DNA of 64,000 nucleotides, from contig NZ_CP011036.1 of NCBI RefSeq assembly GCF_002221505.1, positions 3,457,201 to 3,521,200 of the forward strand. Direction: 5' to 3'. The position numbers were made by a program, and so were the translations under genes. This DNA is from Pseudoalteromonas nigrifaciens. GTDB lineage: Bacteria; Pseudomonadota; Gammaproteobacteria; Enterobacterales; Alteromonadaceae. The notes under the pieces were generated by a model that had not been told where the DNA came from, did no database searches, and was given only the letters and a program-made list of their open reading frames with translations. Below, piece by piece: positions 9,032 to 17,533 of the stretch (positions are counted from its first letter, which is position 1; the number at the start of each line of letters is the position of its first letter).

Positions 9032-10567
9032 CTACATCCAGCTACGGGGATCAGATTCAACCTGCATAAGTGTAAAATCAATTATAAAGTCAGCATCTTG
9101 CTGCTTTATATAGGGCATAAAAGCGTAACCTGAGGCGAGTTGTATATACACACTTTTTAACCCTGAGCGACGCATTAAGTAGGTACTTATACTACGGGCA
9201 CTTTGTGTTTTATACAGTTCAAACACCCGATAATGTACGCCAATCAAGCCTTTGCGCACCACCATATAATACCGGCCATTTTCTTCATGTAAGTAATAGC
9301 CATAACGCTGATACGACAAGGTAACTAAACCAGCAAATGCAACAAATACACCTAAACTAAGCCACATATTAAACTCAGCTACTAAGCAAAAAACAAATAC
9401 TAATATGCTCGGTAAAAGCGCATAAAAAACTAAGTTTTTATATAGTAGTGCGCGCTCTGCGCCTGTAAATGCGAGGTTTTTGCTATTAAACCAAGGATAA
9501 ATCCATTGGCAAACACTGTTTACTTGTGCCGCGTTTAATACCGGTAAGAGCAAGGTTTGTTTATTATTTTTAGCAGCAACGCCTGCTACCATACCACCAC
9601 TGCTCGCTTGCAAGCATTCAACGGTAAAGCGTTTTAATAGTCGGGCAACTAAGTTTTGTTTTATAACAATTGATTGCACCTTATCTAAGCTCATAGATAA
9701 CTGATGGCGCTCTAATAAGCCAGCAATGCGTTTAAACTTTTGTCCTTTAAAATACAGCTCGTAGTTATAAAACCGAATCAACGACATGCCAACCGATAAC
9801 AACACCGCAATAATAACCAACAAAACAATTAAGGTGATCACCGCAAACATGGCAGCATTGGCCACTATACCTAGCTCTTGCTGGTAAAAGCCCTCCATTT
9901 TAGCAATCAGCTTTTGCTCTAAAAAATCGATAACAACATTTATAAATGGCGCAATAGCTGCAAAGGCTAAAATAGCCATATTTGATATTAAACCAAACTT
10001 AGCAATTTCTTTATTGCTAATAAATAGACTGCTTTGTGCTGTTACTTGGTGATCTACATTGTCAGTTACAGTATCTTGCTGCTGGGCTTTGTAAGCAAAA
10101 ATTTGTTTACGCATTTGTTGTGCGTGTTCTTTGGTTATTCCCGGCAGTACCACTTCTTGCGCTACGCTACCTGCGGCATCAAAAATACAATTTACTAAGT
10201 TAATAGGGGTAAAATAAAACGGCTCAGCAATATTTACGTTTTGTACGCGAGCAAATTTAAGGGTTAAACGCTCTTTTTTAAATACGCCTTTTTTGAGTAA
10301 AATTTCGTGTTCTTCAGAAATACAAAAACGAAAGCTTTTATAATATAAAAAAGAGTAAATAAGCAAAGCAACAAGCGCGACGGCTCCGGCAATTTGTCCC
10401 CAAAATAGTTTGTTTTCAACTTGAGTTACAAACACAATCGTAATAGGTAGCAAATTAAATATGCCATCTCTTATAACTCGCACCATAAAATGGACAACAA
10501 AATACACTAACGCCCAAGGCGATACAGCTTGCCAATGTAAACTACTTGCGCTACCAGCGTTACTCAT
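9032..10567 (-). CDS. Bacterial PH-domain membrane protein, YdbT type
   Basis: About 511 residues from the ATG at 10567 (MSNAGSASSLHWQ); an upstream in-frame start at 10618 would overlap the preceding gene much more. The ATG overlaps the TAA of the YdbS-like gene (GATGAGTAA), which suggests translational coupling. Paired membrane segments precede each of several bPH2 (PH-like) domains, recognisable from FKKERLTLKFARVQNVNIAEP and LLERHQLSMSLDKVQSIVIKQ. YdbS/YdbT pairs are widespread, and their molecular role is still poorly defined; in Bacillus they were linked to resistance to some antimicrobials. Confidence in family is good, in function low. Confidence 0.75.
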   Translation of the reverse strand: MSNAGSASSLHWQAVSPWALVYFVVHFMVRVIRDGIFNLLPITIVFVTQVENKLFWGQIAGAVALVALLIYSFLYYKSFRFCISEEHEILLKKGVFKKERLTLKFARVQNVNIAEPFYFTPINLVNCIFDAAGSVAQEVVLPGITKEHAQQMRKQIFAYKAQQQDTVTDNVDHQVTAQSSLFISNKEIAKFGLISNMAILAFAAIAPFINVVIDFLEQKLIAKMEGFYQQELGIVANAAMFAVITLIVLLVIIAVLLSVGMSLIRFYNYELYFKGQKFKRIAGLLERHQLSMSLDKVQSIVIKQNLVARLLKRFTVECLQASSGGMVAGVAAKNNKQTLLLPVLNAAQVNSVCQWIYPWFNSKNLAFTGAERALLYKNLVFYALLPSILVFVFCLVAEFNMWLSLGVFVAFAGLVTLSYQRYGYYLHEENGRYYMVVRKGLIGVHYRVFELYKTQSARSISTYLMRRSGLKSVYIQLASGYAFMPYIKQQDADFIIDFTLMQVESDPRSWM

Positions 10568-11114
10568 CTGCAGGGGTTGCTTGTGCGATGTTATCGTCGT
10601 TGCGGTAGTTTTGTACAAACTGGCGCATATTTTTACAATCGTCGTGAGTTAAGCCGCTAATTTGCAGGTCGGCGCTCATGCCACCAGCGCTGTATAGCTT
10701 TAAACTCGCTAAGCCGAGTTTGCGCTCAATTGGTCCGCGGTGCACCTCAATATGCTGTACTCGCGCTAGCGGCAAAATAATTATTTGCTGCCAAATAATT
10801 CCCTTTTTAAACGCGATATCGTGGGTGCGCATTGCTACCCCTTGCAGCTTTATACTCACTACATTATAAAACATTGATAATATGATAATTATTGGCATGC
10901 CAATCAACAAATACGTTTGCGCTAGATTAGCAAAAGCAGCATTTAAGTAACACGCCACCACTAAGCCGGTTATTAAAGGAATATAAAACGCCAGCCAATT
11001 AAGTTGCACATGCAGCAAAGCGTTAGCCGCCAATGGCTTAAACTCAATATTACTATGTTGTGGTAAGTTGGTTATTTGTTGATTATTAAACACCATATTA
11101 TTGTTTAAACTCAC
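10560..11114 (-). CDS. Bacterial PH-domain membrane protein, YdbS type
   Basis: A 184-residue protein with two adjacent membrane segments (about residues 38-85) followed by one bPH2 domain. The family signature is IIWQQIIILPLARVQHIEVHRGPIERKLGLASLKLYSAGG, cited here only as the core RVQHIEVHRGPIERKLGLA. It is the first gene of a two-gene operon with the YdbT-like gene, whose start codon overlaps this stop. The mutarotase gene upstream (11138) is in the same direction and only 23 bp away, so the three may be co-transcribed. Confidence 0.78.
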   Translation of the reverse strand: MSLNNNMVFNNQQITNLPQHSNIEFKPLAANALLHVQLNWLAFYIPLITGLVVACYLNAAFANLAQTYLLIGMPIIIILSMFYNVVSIKLQGVAMRTHDIAFKKGIIWQQIIILPLARVQHIEVHRGPIERKLGLASLKLYSAGGMSADLQISGLTHDDCKNMRQFVQNYRNDDNIAQATPADE

Positions 11115-11137
11115 TATTACTTATATAAATACAAGGC

Positions 11138-11992
11138 TCAACTCAGCCATTTAATGATGGTAATTAAGGTATGGCTTTGTTTTGGCGCGAGCGTAACGGC
11201 ATCATTTAATACGTTGGCTGCTTCAAGGCAAAGCATGTTGTTATATTCAGTATTAGCAAAGTTAGATAAACGCTTTGATTTTTCTATCCATGGATTCCAC
11301 AATACGCAAGAGCTGGAATTTTCTCGGCCCACACTAATTATACCCTCGGGAGTATTAATGGTTTGCACTGGCGCTGCTTGGGTATAAACCATGTCGGTTT
11401 CGCGGGCAAAACTAACCACATCACTTTGCATTACTGGAGCTTCGCCAAATTCACTATATTGCGCACCTTGCAAACCATCAACGCTGGTATTGTTAATATC
11501 TGATGTTGGAAAATAAGTATGCAGCGCTTGCGAAAAGCTAAACGGTGTATTGCTTAAATTTGTGGTTGTTAAGCGCACTTGTAACTGCTCGTTTAGTACA
11601 AACTCAACTCGTAAGCTTGATTGATGCGGCCAATAATCAAGATTAACTAGTTTCATGGGTAATTTGAGGCTAACAATAACTTCGTATTCGGTTTCATGCA
11701 CTTCATCGGCCTGCCACAAACTCGTTCGAGCAAAACCATGCGCCGGAAAATCGCTGTTATCGTGTGCTCCAAACCAAGGCCAACAAATTGGGATACCGCC
11801 GCGAATACTGGCATTTTCTTGGAATGTTTCTTCTTGAGATACCCATAACAATGGCTGCTTACCTTTTGGGGTAAACTCGGTAATTTGCCCGCCTTGCAAA
11901 AATATTTTTGCATCGCAATGGCTGCTATTTATATTAATAAATTCTAAACCGGTATCAGTATGACAAATACTAACGGAAGGTGATAACTTCAT
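11138..11992 (-). CDS. D-hexose-6-phosphate mutarotase (YeaD family)
   Basis: A 284-residue aldose-1-epimerase-like protein. The beta-sandwich signature includes GGQITEFTPKGKQPLLWVS (near 33), RGGIPICWPWFG (near 64), the catalytic His in SQALHTYFP (near 158) and the catalytic Glu in MLCLEAANV (near 257). The YeaD family interconverts alpha and beta anomers of glucose-6-phosphate and related sugars in the cytoplasm. Length is normal. The start ATG at 11992 is followed by a beta strand typical of the family. It is not next to other sugar genes. Confidence 0.88.
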   Translation of the reverse strand: MKLSPSVSICHTDTGLEFININSSHCDAKIFLQGGQITEFTPKGKQPLLWVSQEETFQENASIRGGIPICWPWFGAHDNSDFPAHGFARTSLWQADEVHETEYEVIVSLKLPMKLVNLDYWPHQSSLRVEFVLNEQLQVRLTTTNLSNTPFSFSQALHTYFPTSDINNTSVDGLQGAQYSEFGEAPVMQSDVVSFARETDMVYTQAAPVQTINTPEGIISVGRENSSSCVLWNPWIEKSKRLSNFANTEYNNMLCLEAANVLNDAVTLAPKQSHTLITIIKWLS

Positions 11993-12450
11993 ATTATTTC
12001 CTATAATGCTGGCACGTAGTGTTAAATGTGCACCTAAATAGTCAAGTAAGCTTATAAATCATCTACATAATAAGCGAAATAATTTAAATATCGATCGCTT
12101 TATTTTCATTCGGTAATACCTGCAAAGTATTTATAAATAATTACTTTGTACTAATACTTATTTATAAATGTCATCTGCAACAAATTAGCAATACTTATAA
12201 ATTGATAAAAAAAACTCATTATCTATACTCTAAAGGCTTAAAGGTATACTACAGCCATTAGCGAATAAAACACTACAGACATAGATTAAAAATTAAAAAT
12301 TAAAAAACACAAATTTTAATTACTGCTCAAACTAATAAAAACCACAAAAAGCAGGCTAAAATGCAATATATCATTTGAATTCAATTTACTTGATGTGTAA
12401 CATTTCGCGATTATGGCAAACCATTGCGCCCTTTTAACGAGATTAGCTAA
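11993..12450. other. 458-bp AT-rich intergenic region between divergent genes
   Basis: No gene is seen. It must hold the promoters for the mutarotase operon (leftward) and the MarR gene (rightward). A perfect 12-bp AT-only inverted repeat is visible: ATTTATAAATAA at 12129-12140 and TTATTTATAAAT at 12158-12169. A related TACTTATAAAT lies near 12192. These might be regulator sites or only AT-rich noise. Confidence 0.5.
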
Positions 12451-12930
12451 ATGCAAAAACATAACGAGTTATTAGTTTCTTTACGTAAAGTGATTCGTGC
12501 GATCGATTTACACTCTAAGCAACTGAATAAAACTTCAGGCTTAACTGGGCCACAACTGCTTATAATGCAAGAGGTTTCCCATACAGATGGGATAACAGCA
12601 AGCCGTATAGCTCAAAATGTAAATTTAAGCCCGGCAACCGTTACTAATATTCTTGATAGGATAGAAGGTAGAGACTTAGTAACTCGGGTACGTAGCCAAA
12701 TGGATAAGCGTCGAGTGAGTTTATACCTCACCGATAAAGGAAAGGAGTTACTTGATAAAGCACCGCAACCACTACAAGAGCATTTTATTGCTAAGTTTTC
12801 GGCACTTGCAGAGTGGGAGCAGAGCCTATTACTGTCGTCAATGCAGCGCATTGCCGCAATGATGGATGCAGATAAACTTGATGCATCGCCTCTGTTAGAA
12901 GTGGGGGCGCTTACTCAAGCTCCTAAATAA
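12451..12930 (+). CDS. MarR-family transcriptional regulator
   Basis: A 159-residue winged helix-turn-helix protein. The recognition region is TASRIAQNVNLSPATVTNILDRIEGRDLV (core IAQNVNLSPATVTNILDRI near residues 55-73), followed by the wing RVRSQMDKRRVSLYLTDKG. The C-terminal helix would form the dimer interface. MarR proteins usually bind small phenolic or lipophilic ligands and often control an adjacent transport gene. The porin gene starts 62 bp downstream in the same direction, which suggests a shared transcript or shared control. The effector is not deducible. Confidence 0.88.
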   Translation: MQKHNELLVSLRKVIRAIDLHSKQLNKTSGLTGPQLLIMQEVSHTDGITASRIAQNVNLSPATVTNILDRIEGRDLVTRVRSQMDKRRVSLYLTDKGKELLDKAPQPLQEHFIAKFSALAEWEQSLLLSSMQRIAAMMDADKLDASPLLEVGALTQAPK

Positions 12931-12992
12931 TAAATTTACACAGGATGTGCTTTTACATCTTAAATTTTCAATCAAAATTTGAGCAGCAATTT

Positions 12993-14312
12993 ATGACTAA
13001 ACTTTCGAAATTAACACTTGCCCTCATGCTAGCTGGTGCGTCGAGCAATGTATTCGCCGCAGATCTAGACACGCTTCAAACTCAGCTTAAGCAACTTAAA
13101 CAGCAAATGCAGATGCTAGAGCAGCAATTAGCAGCTGAAAAAACCAAACAACAACAAATTAATGAGCAACACGAACAACAAGTTGCTCAAATAAGTAAAA
13201 AAGCGGATACAAAAATTGTTGCTGTTGCAGAGTCTGAATCAGATAAAAAAGACGAAGGCATTAAAATTGGCGGTGCTATTCGCGCTAATTACAGCATTAA
13301 TTCATACGATGATGACAATAAAGATCGCGGCGGCGACTTTGATTTTGATATTTTCCGTTTAAATGTATCTGGTGAAATTAATGATATTTCTCTAAATGGT
13401 GAAATTCGCTTTTACGATTACATGACTGTAATTAAATACGCTTACCTTGGTTATGAGTTTGTGGATGGTTGGGAAGGCCAAGCAGGTATAACATCTGTTC
13501 CTTTTGGTAACGGCCCGTACAACTCACACAGTTATTTTTTTAGCACTAACTATTACGTAGGGTTAGAAGACGATTTTGATTTAGGTGTGGTAGTAAAACG
13601 TAAACTTAAAGACAACTGGAAGCTAGACCTTGGTTTTTTCAAAAATGATGAACTAGGCGGAGTAGACGGTGGTTCCGATAAAAGCAAGCGTTACTCGTAC
13701 GATATTGTAGGTAGTCGTGCACCAAATGAAGGTACATACGCAGAACCTGTAAATAAAATTGGTGAATACAATACCTTTGCAGGTCGCGCAACGTATCAAG
13801 TAGAGCATAGTAAAAACGTAATTACCGATCTGGGTGTATCGCTATTAAGTGGCGGCCTACATGACGGTAATGACCGTGCTGGAAGCTACGGTGCATGGGC
13901 TGTGCATCTTGATAGCAAAATTAATAACTGGAACGTACAATTTCAACATGGCGAGTACGACTACGACCTAGACGATAATAGCAACCGTTTTGCTGTAGGT
14001 GCTTACGCTTATTACGATACTGTTTCGAGCAAAGCAACAATGACTAACTTCAACGTAGCTTATAACTACTCACTTGAGTGGGGCCCAGTGACCGACATTC
14101 AGTTTTACAACGATTACGGTATTATTTACGACAAGTCTGATAACAGCGCAAATACTTGGATGAATGTAACGGGTATGAGTGTTGCTGCAGGTGGTTTCTT
14201 TAGTTACTTCGACTTTATCCAAGCACGTAATCAACCATTTATTGGCGGAACAATTATTGGTGAAGGCGATACAGAACGTCGCTTTAATATTAACCTTGGT
14301 TATTACTTTTAA
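12993..14312 (+). CDS. DcaP-like trimeric porin with N-terminal coiled coil
   Basis: A 439-residue outer-membrane protein. The start is ATG 12993, preceded by GAGCAG; upstream in-frame codons from 12945 would spoil the signal peptide MTKLSKLTLALMLAGASSNVFA. After cleavage a heptad-like stretch (LDTLQTQLKQLKQQMQMLEQ) forms a coiled coil, as in DcaP-type porins where it helps trimerisation. The rest is amphipathic beta strand rich in Tyr/Asp/Asn and ends in NINLGYYF with the C-terminal Phe needed for barrel assembly. DcaP porins admit small anionic acids; substrate here is unknown. A terminator follows at 14540. Confidence 0.78.
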   Translation: MTKLSKLTLALMLAGASSNVFAADLDTLQTQLKQLKQQMQMLEQQLAAEKTKQQQINEQHEQQVAQISKKADTKIVAVAESESDKKDEGIKIGGAIRANYSINSYDDDNKDRGGDFDFDIFRLNVSGEINDISLNGEIRFYDYMTVIKYAYLGYEFVDGWEGQAGITSVPFGNGPYNSHSYFFSTNYYVGLEDDFDLGVVVKRKLKDNWKLDLGFFKNDELGGVDGGSDKSKRYSYDIVGSRAPNEGTYAEPVNKIGEYNTFAGRATYQVEHSKNVITDLGVSLLSGGLHDGNDRAGSYGAWAVHLDSKINNWNVQFQHGEYDYDLDDNSNRFAVGAYAYYDTVSSKATMTNFNVAYNYSLEWGPVTDIQFYNDYGIIYDKSDNSANTWMNVTGMSVAAGGFFSYFDFIQARNQPFIGGTIIGEGDTERRFNINLGYYF

Positions 14313-14336
14313 GCCAAGCAAGGTTAATTAGCTAGT

Positions 14337-14533
14337 TAACCTGAACTCTGGTTAAGATATTTACTAACGTATTGAATCATAGTTATATTTGATTTTATTT
14401 TCTCTAGCCAGAGGTTTTCAGTGAAAACAAGGCGAATTTACGCGTCAATAGCTGGCCTATTGCAAGTAAATTCAACGCAGTTAGCGCTGAAAATAGCTGC
14501 TTGAGATAAGTTTATTATCCGCAGCTCAGGTTA
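14337..14533. repeat. MITE-like palindromic repeat element (~197 bp)
   Basis: The element is bounded by imperfect inverted ends: TAACCTGAACTCTGG at the left and, read inwards from the right, TAACCTGAGCTGCGG (12 of 15 identical). Internal stems include TTTACGCGTCAATAG with CTATTGCAAGTAAA around 14438-14474, GGTTTTCAGTG against CGCTGAAAA, and AGCTGC with GCAGCT at the right end. It has no coding capacity and sits just after the porin stop. I recall similar intergenic sequences in other Pseudoalteromonas genomes, but copy number cannot be checked here. Confidence 0.6.
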
Positions 14534-14539
14534 GTTATA

Positions 14540-14564
14540 AAGGGCAACTTTGTTTGCCCTTTTT
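14540..14564 (+). terminator. Rho-independent terminator after porin
   Basis: Stem AAGGGCAA / TTGCCCTT with a 6-nt loop, followed by a run of T. It ends the marR-porin transcription unit on the far side of the MITE-like element. Confidence 0.8.
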
Positions 14565-14683
14565 GCTGCGCTAATTTTATTTATTCCTTTATGTCCACGT
14601 ATTAAGTAACTGCAATTGCGCTTAAATTTCGGCATTAATTACTCTATAATCAAACTAACTATAATTTAATAAAACTAACCTAA

Positions 14684-15079
14684 GTGAATATAAAAACAAC
14701 CTATATATATTACAAAAAGGTATGGTTTAAAGTACTTGGCTTAATGCTAGTTGTACTTGGAATTATAGGTATAGTACTACCGGTTATGCCCACCACCATC
14801 TTTTTTATTTTAGCTCTGGCCTGTTTTACTCGCTCATCGCCTGCACTTGAGCATTGGCTTTTAAATCATCCACGATACGGCACTACCCTGCACCAGTGGC
14901 AAGCACATAAAGTAGTGCCTGTTAAAGCCAAATATTGCGCCGCTTTGGGCATGCTGGTTGGTTTTATATTTTTACTGGCTTCATCTCCTGCTGTTTGGGT
15001 TATTTTTTTAGTTGCCATAATTGAAGTGGCTGTAATGATTTATTTAATTTTAAGACCCTCTTCCATACCAAAAAGTTGA
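14684..15079 (+). CDS. YbaN/DUF454 family inner-membrane protein
   Basis: A 131-residue protein with three to four membrane helices and the family signature GIVLPVMPTTIFFILALACF (near residues 28-47), followed by ARSSP-like FTRSSPALEHWLLNHPRYG. The start is GTG at 14684; the initial MNIKTTYIYYKK is a plausible cytosolic N-terminus. DUF454/YbaN proteins are widespread in proteobacteria without an established biochemical role. It is 127 bp upstream of the Fur-box PepSY gene but has its own promoter region, so association is weak. Confidence 0.85.
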   Translation: MNIKTTYIYYKKVWFKVLGLMLVVLGIIGIVLPVMPTTIFFILALACFTRSSPALEHWLLNHPRYGTTLHQWQAHKVVPVKAKYCAALGMLVGFIFLLASSPAVWVIFLVAIIEVAVMIYLILRPSSIPKS

Positions 15080-15160
15080 ATATCCCGCTTTAACAACGTA
15101 AATACCCGCTGTTTATAAAAACTTAATGTAAAGTTTAGTAAGTATATTTGTAATAGCTAA

Positions 15161-15175
15161 TACAAATCATTATCA
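15161..15175. promoter_or_regulatory. Candidate Fur box upstream of PepSY/DUF2271/DUF4198 genes
   Basis: TACAAATCATTATCA matches the 7-1-7 Fur consensus with a perfect right arm (ATTATCA) and 4 of 7 in the left arm. It ends 31 bp before the PepSY start. Weaker than the site at 954-968, but placed the same way before the same kind of gene. Confidence 0.55.
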
Positions 15176-15206
15176 TGTGGTAAATATTAATTAGTTTACA
15201 GTTATT

Positions 15207-15839
15207 ATGGCGTTTATTAACAAACGAGCTTTATATAGCACCAGCCGGGCTTTACACATTTATATTTCTACAGCGCTATTTTTTTTGCTTATTTTATTTT
15301 GTGTTAGCGGCATAGTACTTAACCATGTTGACTGGCTTAAAAATGATAAAAATAATGGCCAAATATCAACTCCAATTCCAAGTGCATTGGCTGCCAAAGC
15401 AAATGCGCAGTTAAGTACCTTACCTACACTCTACCCCGAAATAGAAGCTTACTTAGCCAAGCAATATGCGCTCACTAACGTAAAAAGCATTGAATGGGAA
15501 AAAGAGGACGCACTGGTAATGCTCGACTACCCATTACCCGCGGGGTTTGCCTACGCCGAGCTCGACTTTATAAGTGGCACACTAAACCTTGATTACCAAA
15601 CAGGTGGTTTTTTAAGCCTAATTGGCGATCTACATAAAGGCCGACATAGTGGCGAAGCATGGAGTTGGGTAATAGATATCTCAGCTGTATTAATGATCTT
15701 ATTTGCCATTACCGGCATGATTATTTTATTTCAAAACAGAAAAAAACGCTTAGCAGGAATATGGATAACGGTGTTAGGCATAGCAACGCCTGTCGTTATT
15801 TATTTATGTTGGGTTCCACAATTAAAAGGAGTGTATTAA
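15207..15839 (+). CDS. PepSY-associated transmembrane protein
   Basis: A 210-residue protein with an N-terminal membrane helix (about 18-38, LHIYISTALFFLLILFCVSGIVLNHVDW), a periplasmic PepSY-like middle, then two C-terminal helices (about 150-172 and 180-200). His residues flank the helices (ALHIY, LNHVDW, LHKGRHSG), as in small PepSY_TM-like proteins tied to iron acquisition. Its stop codon overlaps the start of the DUF2271 gene (TAATG), so the genes are coupled. Fur-type control is inferred from the upstream box. A specific substrate cannot be named. Confidence 0.8.
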   Translation: MAFINKRALYSTSRALHIYISTALFFLLILFCVSGIVLNHVDWLKNDKNNGQISTPIPSALAAKANAQLSTLPTLYPEIEAYLAKQYALTNVKSIEWEKEDALVMLDYPLPAGFAYAELDFISGTLNLDYQTGGFLSLIGDLHKGRHSGEAWSWVIDISAVLMILFAITGMIILFQNRKKRLAGIWITVLGIATPVVIYLCWVPQLKGVY

Positions 15840-16348
15840 TGATTAAATTTAAAGTGTTTATAAGCGCAGCATTACTGCTAGTTGCGACGTTTTTTCAAGC
15901 GACTGCGCATGCACAAACTGCACAATTAGAAATTGAATTAAACCTACCCGAATTAGACGTACAACCGTATCACCGCCCTTATGTTGCAGTTTGGCTAGAA
16001 ACAAGCGAGCGCAAACACGTTACTACGCTGGCACTTTGGGTACAAAAAGCCGAATGGTTTAAAGACTTACGCCAATGGTGGCGTAAAGCCGGTAAGAGTA
16101 ACCTTAACTTCGACGGCATAAGCGGCGCAACCAAACGAGCTGGATCTTACACCATTAATTGGCAGGGCAATGATTTAGACGGTAACCCAGTAAAACCGGG
16201 TAAATACTTACTTAATATTGAAGTGGTACGCGAAGAAGGCGGCCGAGATTACAGCCGTGTCGAAATAGACCTAACACAAGAGGGTAAAATCACGATTGAT
16301 GGTACCAATGAATTTTCACAAAGCTTCGTCACTATTATTGCCAAGTAA
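15839..16348 (+). CDS. Periplasmic DUF2271 protein
   Basis: A 169-residue protein from ATG 15839, which overlaps the preceding TAA and follows the ribosome binding site AAAGGAG. The signal peptide is MIKFKVFISAALLLVATFFQ... cleaved near ATAHAQ. The mature part has the DUF2271 pattern: RPYVAVWLE, TLALWVQK, WWRKAG, then GATKRAGSYTINWQGND and PVKPGKYLLNIEVVREEGG. The last part looks like a FlgD/Ig-like beta sandwich. DUF2271 genes are commonly found beside PepSY and DUF4198 genes. The role is not established; a periplasmic accessory in metal uptake is an inference from context. Confidence 0.82.
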   Translation: MIKFKVFISAALLLVATFFQATAHAQTAQLEIELNLPELDVQPYHRPYVAVWLETSERKHVTTLALWVQKAEWFKDLRQWWRKAGKSNLNFDGISGATKRAGSYTINWQGNDLDGNPVKPGKYLLNIEVVREEGGRDYSRVEIDLTQEGKITIDGTNEFSQSFVTIIAK

Positions 16349-16399
16349 TACATAGCAGCAAATAAAGCATCCGCTAAAACCATTTAAAAAGGAACGATT

Positions 16400-17242
16400 A
16401 TGAAAATCAATTTACTTAAAAGTGCATTAATTGGCGCACTTACAGTCACTGCACTTGCATCAAGCTATGCTAACGCCCATGCACAATGGTTAGTACCATC
16501 GCATACTTCTTTATCTGGCGATAAAGCGCATTATGTAATGATTGACGCGAGTATTTCTAATGAAATTTTTGCTCCCGACAAAGCATACCGCCCAACTGAG
16601 AAAGACGCACAATACGACGACAATTTACTGATGGCTATCGGCCCTGACGGCAAACCTATTAGCGATAATATTCGCGCTTACTTTTTACAGCGTAAAAACT
16701 CTGCGGCAGTTAAATTAACCAACGAAGGGACTTACCATATTGCAATGAAACGTGAACCACGTTTAATGACCTTTTATAAAGATGCAAAAGGTGAGCGTCG
16801 TCGTGTTTTTGGTGGCAAAAACAGTAAAGATATTCCAGCAGACGCTACAGATATTAAAACAACCAAAGCATTTTCTACCGTTGATACGTTTGTAAGTCGT
16901 AACGGCACATCTAAGCCTGCACTACTCGGTAAAGGTTTAGAGATTAGCGGCCCAACTCACCCTAACGATTTATTTGTTGGTGAACAAGCGCGTTTTCAGT
17001 TGCTCAAAGCTGGTAAGCCGGCAGCAAACGTTGAGCTGGCAATATTAAAAGGTGATACACGCTACCGTAACGAACGTGGCGAAGTTAAAGTAACCACTGA
17101 CAAAAACGGCTTTTTTAGCACAACGTGGCAGCACCCGGGTTTATACTTAATTGAAGCAAGCGTGAGCGAAGAGTCGTCTGAAAAAGGCATAGATAACGTG
17201 CGTTACTCGTTATTTACTACATTAGACGTTGCGCCAGAGTAA
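16400..17242 (+). CDS. Periplasmic DUF4198 protein
   Basis: A 280-residue exported protein with signal peptide ending YANAHA, followed by AQWLVPSHTSLSGDKAHYVMI, the usual mature N-terminus of DUF4198 (formerly CbiK/NikM-like). Two beta-rich domains are apparent: the first up to about residue 150, the second from GLEISGPTHPNDLFVGEQ with a GDTRYR...DKNGFFSTTWQHPGLYLIEA carboxypeptidase-regulatory/Ig-like fold. His and Asp near the new N-terminus could bind metal. The gene lies 51 bp after the DUF2271 gene with a terminator right behind, so it closes the three-gene operon. Confidence 0.83.
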   Translation: MKINLLKSALIGALTVTALASSYANAHAQWLVPSHTSLSGDKAHYVMIDASISNEIFAPDKAYRPTEKDAQYDDNLLMAIGPDGKPISDNIRAYFLQRKNSAAVKLTNEGTYHIAMKREPRLMTFYKDAKGERRRVFGGKNSKDIPADATDIKTTKAFSTVDTFVSRNGTSKPALLGKGLEISGPTHPNDLFVGEQARFQLLKAGKPAANVELAILKGDTRYRNERGEVKVTTDKNGFFSTTWQHPGLYLIEASVSEESSEKGIDNVRYSLFTTLDVAPE

Positions 17243-17278
17243 TACTTAACTCTTGAATTAAAACATTAAAAACAATAA

Positions 17279-17308
17279 AGAGGCCAAGTAATTTACTTGG
17301 CCTTTTTT
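17279..17308 (+). terminator. Terminator of PepSY-DUF2271-DUF4198 operon
   Basis: Ten-base-pair stem AGGCCAAGTA / TACTTGGCCT with a 3-nt loop and a following T run. It separates this operon from the TonB-dependent receptor gene. Confidence 0.9.
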
Positions 17309-17533
17309 ATTTACATTTACTAAATTAATTGTATTAAAAAACACCTCAATTCACCATGTGATTGCAACTACTCAACACAAGCACACCTATTTAAATTAGT
17401 ACGTTCAGCGCAAAGTAAACACCAGCCTTAGCTATTTGCATAACTTAGTTTGTTTTGATCTTTGCACTATCCTATTAGCTTCTTTAAGATGCGGCGCTTT
17501 TAGACTCAACAATAGCAGCCCTTGGGGGATCAC

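Noticed and set aside
17309..17533. Fur box search upstream of the TonB-dependent receptor
   Set aside because: No stretch approaching the 7-1-7 consensus was found, so iron control of the receptor itself is not claimed.
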